From positions 248,001-312,000 of the forward strand of contig JBAJFE010000004.1 of NCBI GenBank assembly GCA_037903355.1: a stretch of 64,000 bases of DNA, read 5' to 3'. This DNA is from Trichuris trichiura. Its lineage: Eukaryota; Nematoda; Enoplea; Trichinellida; Trichuridae. Shown in pieces: positions 1 through 11,363 of this stretch (within the stretch, counting starts at the first letter, position 1; the number at the start of each line of letters is the position of its first letter). A program made the position numbers and the translations under genes. Under the pieces are notes generated by a model that saw nothing but the letters and a program-made list of their open reading frames with translations, was not told the origin of the DNA and made no database searches.

Positions 1-3000
1 ATACCTTATTAAAGCTGACGCCCTCCACGCCGATGCTCAACTTTACCAACCTAATGTTGCTAGGCAGTACGGGGGGCAGTAGGTCCACGTATAGAAGCGA
101 CTTGTAGTCAGGCGCGATGGCGCTGAGATATACCAACTGGAGATTCGTTCCAAGCATTGGAATTGATTCTTCAACAACGCTATTGTCAACTGCTTCCTTC
201 TTTCCACCTCCTCCCAGTGGATGGTTATTGCGATGGTCTTTCCATGCTGGTCGCAACTTTGGAATAAACTCGTGTTCTCGATACGCACGCTTACAAGTGT
301 CCGTAAGGACAGAGTGACGAGGCAAGGCGGAATCCTAGGAAACGAAAACCATTTGACCTATTAAAGAGCTAGAATTTAGGCATACAAAAGCTACCTTCGA
401 CATGACTATGTCTCCAACATTAACAATAACGTTCCATGTAATTGGATAAGTGCGATAGGTAGAACCAAATGGCAGTCTCATCAACTGTAACGTAACGGAA
501 CCGCCGCCATTAACCAAAAGATCGAATTGGCCGTCCAAACGAGACAACGTGAATCCATACAGTGCGTTGGATGTATCAGTTATTCGTACGCCGGCGAGTA
601 TGCCTCCTTGTTCACTGACAACCCGCCCTCTTAAGACCGATGCGCGGCTAAATAATAAACCTTTAAGCCATTACAAACGTACAGCATAAGATATGCATAA
701 TCAGAGGTCATTTCAAACAGGAATAGCGGATTAACGTCCTCAGCCTATATATATGTATAGTTCATTGTCACACTCTGATAATGGCTGCCTGAACTAGTCG
801 CTTTATAAGAGATAAGTAGTTAGACGTTTTGTTTATTAATTTTAACGAATATATCAATATTTGATGGAATATACCTATGTGTAGCTCATACTTTAATAGC
901 AAGGACTTACCTTTCGTTGAAAAGAGCTACGTCTGCATAGAGTTGCACTGAGTCTTGTTCAAGAAGAAACTTTGTTTTTTGAAAAAATGATGCATGCCTT
1001 GGGGGCGTCTGCTTGCGCATCAGAGCTTTCAACGGGTCTGTTACCGTCTGGCAGAGTGAGTCACTGGCACATCTACTGCTCGTCAGGCAGCATTCCGAGT
1101 CTTCGCAATCGGTAAGACCATCTGAGCGAAAAGACAAGTAGGAGATTATTCTTTCACCACACTCAGTTACCGTTATCATTATCTAAGTTGTCTGAACATT
1201 GGGACTCGATTGGAATTCGACAGTCATATCCGCTGAAACTTGAGTCGCAGATGCATATCCACTCGTTTAATTCATTCTTCTGGCAAATGCCGTGGGCGCT
1301 GCAATTTTCAGGACAGCCGGCTGAAGTGGGAACAAGTTTAAGGTACAATTTTTGGATAATGTCGAATGTACCTATATGGCAGTTCAGGCCATTCCAACCG
1401 ACACTGCATTCACATGATCCGTTTTTGCATTGACCATGATCATTGCAACCAGGCAAACAAGCAACCTGATTGCAAAAGGAGCCTGTCCATCCAGGTTCGC
1501 AGCGACAATCATTGTCTATGCAACGCCCATGGGAGCCACAGTCTAATGAGCATACGCCTGAAATCAGCTTTCCATTACATTCAAACAAAAGATAGGATGA
1601 AGCAAGTATCTTACGATTTTCACAGGATGCTCCAGTCCAGCCGTTCTGACAGACGCATACGCCGGTCGCAGAGTCGAATTCTCCATGCTTAGAGCATACG
1701 CTAACGGCGGAGCAGAGCAGTTCGGCGGAAAAGGGCTCATCGCATGCATCACCTCGCCATCCGTTTTCGCAATAGCAAACGCCTTTTATGCATACTCCTT
1801 TACCGCTGCAATCGCTAACTGGACAGTCAGCTGAAAGTAACCAATATTAAAAGAGGTTTATATGCGCTGAACGATTTATGCTGACCTTCATCGCAAAATT
1901 CACCTCTGTAACCAGAGTCGCAATGGCATCGACCATCGTTACCACAGCTACCATGGCCATTGCAGCCTGGTACCTCGCATAGATTGGAAGGCAGTTCGCA
2001 GTTGCTGCCCTTCCAGCCTCTATGACAATGGCAGCGACCTCCGGAGAATATTCCATTGCTACTGCACACGGCAGGGCAAGTGGCTACAAAATTCGACGAA
2101 ATGAAGGTGCAGAGAAGAATGAAGAAAAAGTGAGCTTACATTTCTCGCAAAATTCGCCGGCGAACCCATCAAGGCAAATGCAGCGGCCTTCGCTGCATAG
2201 ACCCTTTTCGAAGCAATCGTACTTGCATTTTTCCTTACTCGTGTCTAAAATAGGATAAATTTGCACTTTAGGATGGAATGGGTTAAGCAGTAAAATTACT
2301 AACCGGTCGTAGAAGCGGAAAATTTGATAGCGCACAACTTTTCGTCGTCGTTAATAAAGCCAACGTACCACCGGCCGGAGGAAAGAAAATGGACAAAACT
2401 CATTAAACGCGTATTCTGCAAGTTAAAAAAGATAACAAATACAACTAAACCTAACCGCCAGCATCTTCGTACCTGCTGATGAAATGGATGACCGTACGAC
2501 TGCAGTACGGATCTCTTTGCGGGGGCGTGCAGTCTGGAACCGTGCACTATTTCGTGAAAATCGTATTGAGTTATCGATGGCGGTAACGTCTGACGAAGGA
2601 AGAACGCCAGCTTTGTTTGAGGCGCGATGCTTGTATTGAATTGAACGTGAGCATCATGACTTAGCAGAAACTCGCTAGCCACTAAGGCTCCAGGAGGAAG
2701 GTCAGCAACGATAACATCTCCAAGCGCGAAGCTTTCCGGAAGAGGCCTCAGCGGCGGTAGTTTATTTGTAACGGTAGAAGGGTTTCCTTCTGCGTCCGAT
2801 TTATCAAGGTCAGCCAAGTAATGGATAGTGGTCGGCTGAGGTGGTATGGTTTGATTGCTTGTAACCACAACTGAAATTTGTTATTTCCAGTGAATTTAGA
2901 AGGCACGCATTTAATAATAATATAAATCGGTCTGCTTTCGTAGTGCACCTTTCTGAATAAATCAGTTTTCCACCTCACTGATTATTAAAAATAAGCAAGA

Positions 3001-6000
3001 ACGATGGAGGTGATTGAAAAACAGTTTATTCCCCGTTGAACGTAACCAGAAAAAGTAACGAATCGAAGCTTTCGAAAACTGCCTGTTTCCGTCGTCCGCG
3101 ATGTAAGGTACAGGTTTTACTTCGCTGACAGCAAAAACAAACAGTTTCTGAAAACTTCGATTCGTTACTTTTTCTGGTTAAGTTCAACGGACCATAAACC
3201 GTTTTTCAACCATTTCCATCATTACGAAGACCCATTATAAAAATTTGTCTTCAAATAAGTATGAGCATTAAAACAAAGCAGCACAAGACCTATACGGTCG
3301 AATGCCTCCACTTTTGTTGACTTAAGAAAACTATTCAATGGCAGCAAAGTTTCTTGCGCAAATTCCACTTTATAATAGTGGCAAGATTGATCACAAAGCA
3401 ATCTCAATTTTTGGCTTAAATATAGGAACTTCACTAGAAAAACGTAGATGTCATCCTTACTCTCCGTGCCAAGTTTAAGTTCTGAAAAAACGATCTGAGT
3501 TCCATACCTCCATATACATAGGAAATGAACCTGCCTGTAGCGCTGTATTTTTTTCAAGTTAAGCTAGTCCAAGTTGGAAAACTCGTGACAAGCTCTCGTT
3601 ATGCAAAGAAAAATTAGCACATATATAACAGTGAAACCTAAGTCGAATAAAGCGAATCTGAAAGGTTAACATTGGCCTTCATAAGTGCAGTAAGTCTGAT
3701 GGTTTTGCTCGGAACGATTTTCACTTGTCCAAATGATTACTAGAGCGTTAACGTCTCAATACCTGATGAAGAAGGTTACTAAGACTAAAAATAAAAGTTC
3801 AAAACTCATCATGCTTCCGTAAATGGAAAATTGTTGCTCATGCTGAACGAATGGAGACTGCTAAGGAATCATACTGTTTTTTCAACAGTCGTATTAACAG
3901 GATCGTTGTAAAATGGGGAAGTTCGCAGGATGGAAATAAAAAGGTGCGGACTTGTTATCAGCCAGCCTATCTTCAGTTTGATAAAGGCTTGAACACAATA
4001 ATTAATCTGAACCAACAACAGAGTTGACATTTTAATATGTGAGGGAGTTCTAGCGCAGTCGCTTGTCTCATTTTGTATGGGCTGTCATGAATTGATACTT
4101 TTTGTATCTCGGCAGGTAGTAGCTGTCCACTTAAGCTTTCTAAAAACAAGAGGTATGCCAGTGTCATACAATCGCCTTATGTTGCCATTGTTTGAACGCT
4201 TCGGGTCACGTTAGTTATGCCTTGTGCGAAGGGATCAACTTCCCAAATCAACAGAGAAATGTTAGTTTGCAGAAGGCAAGTCAATAGCTGGACAAATCGA
4301 GGTTTCGCAGCTACTTAGCTTTGTAAAGTCTTTTGGATGGGATTGGTGTGATTGTGGGACTCTACAAGTGCAGACTTCATTTAGCACCACACTCAAGTGC
4401 TTCGCGCAGTAGAACCAAGAAAGCACGCGAATCAGCTTATGAACTGCAATATATCAGAAACTGAAGTAGATGTCACCATACCGTTAGTCTAATTCAAACA
4501 ACAAGCCGAGATCTGAAGGCCTACTAGTACTCGTAATACCAATCCAAGCACTGAGCCAAAAGGTTTAGTACATACTTCTTCTTGCTCATTAACTTCAAAT
4601 TTCAATGATGCTCAAGTTGGTTAGGCGTACCAGTTTCTCACCATCACAGTATTCCAATGCAAAGCGGCAGTTCAAAACATTTAGACTTATTTCCAATAAA
4701 ACGTTACGACAAGGCTGAGAAGCTTTTCGCTGCCGCGATTTAAGTTTGTAAAACAGTTGTCCAAACAAAACTTCTTCTTCAATAACTGAACGTCTTTCAT
4801 TTTAATCATCATTATATAATGTGTGATTGTTGTTTACTGCTGGCATACTTTAAATGGCAAAGCCGAACAAGCAGAATGGCAGAATTACTTCCAACCACTC
4901 ATCATGAAGAATCTAGGTAGACATGGCAAATTTGACTAAGTTATTTAAAAGCTGTCGGAAAAGACTGTTATTAATAATAGATTAGGAAGAATATGACAAT
5001 AAGAAACAACCATAAGAAATCATTGCCATCTGAAAGATGCGCGGCAGTGCTGGTTCGACTACTAGAACAAAGTCTACACCTGAAGCCCTGCCACGTGTAC
5101 AAGGGACTGTTCAAATCACGAGTTCGCTAGACCGTGGTCAAACATAGGACACATTTCAATTAAATGAGGCATAAAATTGACGACATAAAAATTTCAATCG
5201 GTTCTTTTAACATTTAGGCCACAGAAGTTAACGACCGTTAAAGTAAGCGCAGCTGTTCGAATACTTAAGTCTTTGGACCTTCCAGTTGAGCAGCTTAACA
5301 GAGAAATGCATGCAACCGATTGATTTTCCATCCTTTGAATTGCCCCAACTGAATTCAATGATTTCAACACTACGCCATGTGTAAATTTACACATGCATAG
5401 CAAAAGTCAACAGATTTCAAAAAAATGCATTTTAAGTGCTTCACGCAGCGTCGGTTGCTTTCTCATCGCACTCTGATAAACGGCAATGCATTTGCATATC
5501 TAATCTCTGCAGTGGGCTCATAATGCCAACCTGATTTTCCAAAATGGACACTGGGCTTTCTAAGTAATAATTTTAATAATTGTCTAAGATTAACAAGATG
5601 TGCTATGCAGACTTAAAAAGCATAAATCAATGGATTTCGCTTTTCTGGATGTCCACCTAACTAATAACGTCTAGCTGCAAATCTCTAAATGGTGAAGACG
5701 ATTTTAAATGACCCATTGCAGTCTCTTATCTTTGTAGTGGTGAAAATCTGAATGATTTTTCGAAAGTAATTCTACCCTAAGTCAGACCAGCTGCAGCGCA
5801 GGAAGTTAAATACGAGGCGTAAGCCAGGCCGCAACGTGATGTTGGTCACAGGATGTAATGCAACTGCATAAGCACAAAGTGGGAACGCAATCTGTATGTA
5901 CGCGTGCAAGGATAATTGGGTAATACACTTCACATGCTACAATGAGCTGACCTTGACTAATTTGAAAAGGTCTTTCTGTGCTTAAATTGATTTACCTACT

Positions 6001-9000
6001 CAAAGATGACGCCGACTTGTTTTACAGCTATCCGTCAAAACTCCCGCATTGATTATACACGCAAACCAGTAAAGTATATAAGCAACAATAAAATGTACAT
6101 GTACAAAAAACAAAAAGTAGTGTTAGCTTGTGATTTAAAAAGTATTAGTTACTATGCGTAGAAAACCTTTAGAAGACTACTAAAACAGCAGATACTCACC
6201 AAGCAGGTAGCAGATGACGGCCAAAGAGAAAAGTAAGGCGGAAGTGAGCACGTAGGTGAGACATTTCCAACTGCAGCACAATTCCATCAATTTCTGTTGC
6301 TTTTGATGCTTCATATCGCTGAAGCAGCCTTGTTCGGAAGAACATGGCAAAGTCATAGCGTGAACGGGAAGCGAAGGCACCACCGGGTATGTAGGTCGAC
6401 TGATCGATGTAGGCGACAGTAGATAGTTATTCCTAAGATGACCATAGTAAGCGTGACAAAGCCGTAGATGCGCGCGACAGTTCCGTTAGCATCAACGATT
6501 TAAAAGCTTCAAATATAGAGATTTTACCAATGCCATTCTCCAAGGGAGAATGGAAATTACAAATCCAATCCAGTCGCGGGCATATGTATGGACCGTCCCT
6601 TTTTTGCCCTGTCGATAGGTTTACGGTCACTGACTAATTGGCAAACGCTAATTAACTAAACGTCAGAGCGGCGGAAAATTGGAAGATGGCCAGCCGCTGA
6701 GCAGAGTTGTCAAACAACCCTCCAGCAAACAGGACGGTCAAAGAGTAATGACAGAGAAAGCACCACGTGTTGGCCACTCCCTTTGCTTGCTGTACACTGC
6801 CTCCAACAAGGGGAATTAAAATGATCTTAATTTTTTGCTCCTTACAAATTATTTGAAGAACAAACGCTTCCGCTTTATAAGTTACTAACAGCAGGCATTC
6901 AATGTTTTGGTATTTCATTGAAACATGAAACTACATGCGTTCATATGTGAGGTATACTTTGCAGATTAACTCGTAAGGTATAGATAATCAATAGAGTCCA
7001 TCTCCATACGCCGGGCTCATGGTAGAACCTAGAGCGGTATAAATACTTAACAAGCAATTTATGTTCACAACCAAGTCAATAAACCACTGTAGGCAGAGAG
7101 TTTGATGGGCTATTTGTCCTCAAAAAGTGAGGCCACGTTTGAAGCTCTTCCTCAGTAATTCAAATTCCAAGCAACAGATGTTTCATCGCAATAGCCGCCT
7201 TCCTCATTTGATTAACCCATTGAATGCCAGCTGAGAACCATTGAGAAGAAAAGGGAGAGACCTATTCTTGGGTAGGGCATATTAAGGACAAGTTTATGCT
7301 ATTTTTTCAGCACTAGCGTCTGACTATAGAGCTTAGAACAGCATGTACACAAACAAGATAGATAGCAGTGCGCAGACTGGATACTTACTTGTTTTGCTGG
7401 GCGTCAGATTGGCCAGACGGCGACATACTGGTCGAGTCAGTCCGGCCTATAATGTAGAAGTATGTGGAGTCGTAGCATGACTCATATGCGTTTTCGTTGG
7501 ACAGAGTAGTGACACCCGAAACCATGGACACTGCGCGACAGGCAAAGAGTGAGCCGGGAGTCTTAGAAACGCTCGAACTGATGGAAGGCGCGTACAGTTC
7601 GCTTCACCAGGACTGTAAGGAACTAATCCGGCTCATAAGGGCACCGCAAGATTGAGGGAAAGATAAAGCAAGAAGGCTGGCAAGGAGGGCCGCGAATTTC
7701 ACGCACCACCAGCGCAGACGTTCTAGTTTTCTAAAGGAGCCCTGCCGCGGGTTGAGTCGAGCGTGTAACGGCTGCCTTACCGACTACGTTCTGACCGAAG
7801 TTGTGACCTCCGCCTCCTACGTGTGTCGCCTCCGCTGACTGGCAATCAGTTCAAACAATGCAGGAGGGCGTCCAATGGAATTGTCTATCCTGTCGTGTAG
7901 CAGATGAACGTGTGCACGATCGGCAGTAAGCCAAAGGTCGTCCCGGCTGCGCTAAATATGGTTCTCCTCAAAAGCAGTCGTAATTGACCCATGGGGATTA
8001 AGGGCGCAACAGGAGAACGGATTGCCAACTTGGACGGCGGGAATACTAATACTTCGCTCAAATGCGATACAAATTTGGCAAATCATCCACCTGACGATTT
8101 TGCTTTTTTTATCCAGCTGGCAAGAACCAGTTGTCAACAAGGTTCTTCTATTCAACGGTAAACGACCGCGAATATTGTCGCCAACCGAAGGACACCTATT
8201 ATGCGACTACCCTACAGAACAGTTCACACCTGGAAATGAAACTCTGCCGACCATCGACCTTCACTCCGGGATCGGACAAAGTGCCATTATTGGTCAATGC
8301 ATTGTTGTCCACTTTAAAGGATGGTCAATACAGGGGACAGGGTCACTTCCTCTGTTCAACGAAGATCGCGACGCGTAGCAGGCGGTACCGGATATGTTAC
8401 TTACTTGAAGGAACCAGGAAGCTTCCGTTTTCATTGCATTCCAAGGTGAGCGGTTCATACTTGGTCAACCAGTCAACTCCATCTCGCACTCGCGGGTCGA
8501 TTTGGGACCTGTTGGTGCTCATGTAGTATGCCGGCGTTCCTGCTGGCAATGTGCTGTCGCCTGCAGCATTGCGAACAGATCGCGCCTCCTCGTAGGCAGG
8601 TTCATCAGGTAACGGCGGTAGGGGTCTCTTTGGCGGCAAAGGCAGGTCAAACGCATCGCGGCAAGCGGCTGACGGAAGATGCAGCAAATCTACAAAAAGC
8701 CGGTGATCAAGGCCAGAGATCTTTTCGAATCTCCCTACCGGAGGACAGCGAATGATATGACATATTTTTGAAGCAGACAGGCCTTCGCGAAACTGCAGAG
8801 GCAAAACAAGCTGACTAGTGTTTACCTATACCCGGATAACGAGCACCCTCAGTGATGAACGATTACATTACGTTTCGCCACGCCAGATACTTGACCAAGC
8901 AGGAAGCAAATGGTCAATAGGACTGGACAATTCGATTAACTACATCGACACAGGGACAGGGATGGAACCCTGGGCAGAGATCGATGAAGGTCATCTTTAG

Positions 9001-10467
9001 TGCTCTGCTGGACATGGATTGCTCAGTAACGGTTTGGCAAACATGAATGAACATGTCGTCGCTACGGCATACGCAAACGTCTGTATATTCGTTTACATCT
9101 GGAGATGAACCTCGGAAAACAAGATCACTTCGAGAGCGAGACAAATGGCTACACCAAATTTTTACGCATAATCAATTTACCAAACCCATTTATTGCCTTA
9201 TCTATCAGCCTCCTCTCAACTGGTTATTATTTCCTGTAATTCATTACGTGAATAGAACTCTTACAAAGTTCGCTTACGCATGAACTGGAGATACCTTCTG
9301 ATAACAGCAAGACTATACACGCTGGGCGGTTAGCTGATAAGAGGGTATTTTTTGCATTAGACCTTATACATTATCAAACAGCAGGGAGTATGTTTTTCGT
9401 TAATTCAAAAATGATGTCAATGATGGAAAAGCAGCTTCCCGATTATTTGAACATATTCTTTTAACCAACTAAACAATTTTTTTTTAAGCTGGCGCAGTTT
9501 TTCGGAAAGATGGATAAATGAACTGGCAGAGAAAGGCTGAGACGGAAGAAAATAATTTCCAAAACCTATTTGTTACATTATACTGCTCTGTTAAACTGCT
9601 GAACGTAAGCACGTTTACGAATGCCAGGTGCTACAGAGGAAATGCGCCCCCGCGCCGCGACTCGTAGTGGGTTGCGTGACCGCATGAATGCCTGACGGAG
9701 GAGCATTATTTTGGCAGTTAAATATTGTGTCTATTGACTTTTAACACCTGTTCAAAATGAGAGTAATTTTCTGCATTGGCGCTTTCGTAAGTTTGACAAG
9801 CACCCCTGTCAATCCACCTTTGAAGTAACAGCTGTTTCAACACATTGTCCTAGCTAACAGAACAATCATGTTAAGTACAAATACATGTCAATACTAATGG
9901 AATAGTAGATACGTTCCGGTCCCGAATTGATATCAGCAACGGACGGCACTATGCTGCATTCTTACCTCTGGACGTGATCCTGCTTGCTTCCATAGGCTCA
10001 GGAGCATACGGATGTCGCCCGTTTCTGCCCCATGGAGCGACTACGTCACATCGTTGGTCACGCTGGTAGGACGAGTATCGTCGAGGCTTCAAGCCGCTAT
10101 GGTTGGACTGCAGTTGACCCATGCGAAGAACGGAAATTTTTTTCGCAGCAGAGCTTCGTTGACCCGTTCGACTGCCAGTTGCTCGCTTAGTTTCTTCCTC
10201 CTCTTCGGTTTCGTCTTCGTCAGCCTCTGACCCGCTAAGGTACTGACACAACCGGTCAATGTTCTGGTCAAGATCAGAGTCGTCTCCGTAGGCTAAAACA
10301 ATCTTTATTGCATGCTGTATAAGCAAGAAGAATCATTGTTAACAAGGGTGGTATAAACGTGCCCTTGACGGAGGGCGGTTATAATTATTACCGTAGCTGT
10401 GTCGGAAGCTGTACTGCAAACGATATCTAGAGCTAGAGCGAACTTTCTCCCTCGGTACAGGCGGCAT
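1..10467 (-). CDS. ten-1: Teneurin (partial: N-terminus to post-EGF region)
   Basis: Type II transmembrane adhesion receptor. Exons on the minus strand, all phases agreeing: 10392-10467 (ATG at 10467), 9966-10292, 8405-8689, 7389-7530, 6200-6432, 2473-2870, 2304-2415, 2140-2244, 1886-2083, 1615-1830, 1372-1557, 1171-1320, 911-1121, 395-647, 5-334; a GT donor at 4-3 shows the gene continues left. About 1,074 residues are seen: acidic and basic cytoplasmic part with an SH3-ligand-like proline stretch (151-162), one membrane segment (about 334-354), a beta-sandwich linker, eight EGF repeats (about 525-815), the cysteine-rich SDNLDNDNDGLTDCEDSECC segment, then the carboxypeptidase-like and following domains. 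EGF 2 and EGF 5 lack their third cysteine, the known teneurin dimerisation mark. NHL, YD-shell and C-terminal domains lie outside the window. The first ATG sits 2 nt after an acceptor, so upstream exons or trans-splicing are possible. Confidence 0.95.
2998..3229. repeat. Foldback element in teneurin intron
   Basis: About 85-bp arms (near 2998-3087 and 3139-3224) are imperfect inverted copies around a roughly 50-bp centre. The core GAATCGAAG...CTTCGATTC pairs well. It is MITE-like and lies in the 3.3-kb intron 2871-6199, in which I see no other gene. No clear target duplication was found. Confidence 0.75.
7531..8404. other. Teneurin intron with overlapping open frames
   Basis: Two plus-strand frames are open for 118 and 131 codons (8022-8378 and 8131-8526), and a short minus frame also exists. 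The flanking teneurin exons splice in phase without it, so it is not needed for teneurin. I cannot tell whether any frame is translated; no domain was recognised. Confidence 0.3.
8914..9110 (-). pseudogene. Ly6-like exon relic inside a teneurin intron
   Basis: After a splice-acceptor-like TCTCCAG the minus strand reads DVNEYTDVCVCRSDDM, close to the C-terminal exon motif of the Ly6-like gene at 31.2 kb (AHICVCRSNDMCNS). The cysteine that should follow the motif is phenylalanine, and no signal-peptide or first-cysteine exon could be found upstream. It may be a decayed copy or a chance match; the similarity is only about 12 residues. Confidence 0.3.
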
Positions 10468-10524
10468 ATCTGAAATCAGCAGTTCAGCTACACCTTCTGA
10501 TAACCACTAAGAGGTAAGGGCCAA

Positions 10525-11363
10525 ATGCAAAACAGCTGCGACTGTTTTACGAGAATATGTCTTGACGAGGAGCGTCGCCACGTCTGGTCGACGTCTGCGT
10601 TCCGTGACTGGTCTATGCTAAAGCCCCTTGGACAAAGAGGTCCTCCTAAGCGTGGTGTGAGCCACAAGAAGAATCTAGTGGTTGTTTGCCGAACGACTGG
10701 GTGCGGCAGACAATGGGTCGCATGACAAGGGCGAAACGGGACTGATCTCTGACCCCACAGGTTGGTCAAACAATCCACAACGCGGGCAGCGAACCTCGAG
10801 TGCCTGTCCTATCTGGCTATACAGCGTAAGCAGCTGCGAACACAGCAAATATTGGTTACCCCGGGAGATTGCCCAATGCTCTCATCAACTAAACGGGCTT
10901 TACGCTCCCACCAACTGACCATGGAGGTCCAGACCGGCTCCGTTGTGACAGATGCGGCAACGCATGAAAACGAAGAGCAGCAAAAACAGCTCAGACTTTT
11001 CAGTTCAACAGCCGTTGCTGTTTCACTCCTCAGCAATATGGCCGCATGTGTCAGCAGCTCAACTCTTCCAGCTGCTATAATCCATCACTTGCAGCTTTGC
11101 CTTCCGAGCAAAGTGCCATTCGTAATTTTAAAATACCACGAGTTGCTTTATTCATCCATCATGCTTCCGCGGATGGTTCCCAAAAGCTCGCTGCAACTTT
11201 TGCATATCATTTTTGTAATAGAAGTGGCCAAAGTGGGAAAACATCCCGATTGCCACTTGTTCCCAAGTGGACATTTGGTCATCCAAGTGTTCTCGTACGT
11301 GTAATGTATACGTATAGTAGTGCATGTTTCCAGGCGGGGAACTGTTTACTTTGCCCATTCTAA
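10525..11363 (+). CDS. Candidate multi-exon gene of unknown function
   Basis: A 180-codon frame (10762-11304) and a 105-codon frame (11046-11363) are longer than expected by chance here. A model that joins them uses exon 10525 to about 10699 (donor GTGCGG), an intron to the acceptor CCCCACAG at 10760, then an intron of 56 nt (GTGACA...TTTTCAG) that switches to the second frame. The joined first part (RHVWSTSAFRDWSM ... HKKNLVVVC ... NLECLSYLAIQRKQ) weakly resembles a GCM DNA-binding domain (RHIYS, W-A-M, LKKS-VVVC, NLRPAICDKARRKQ), but most metal ligands are not evident. It lies just upstream of and divergent from the first visible teneurin exon. Function is not established; it may not be a gene. 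Confidence 0.3.
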
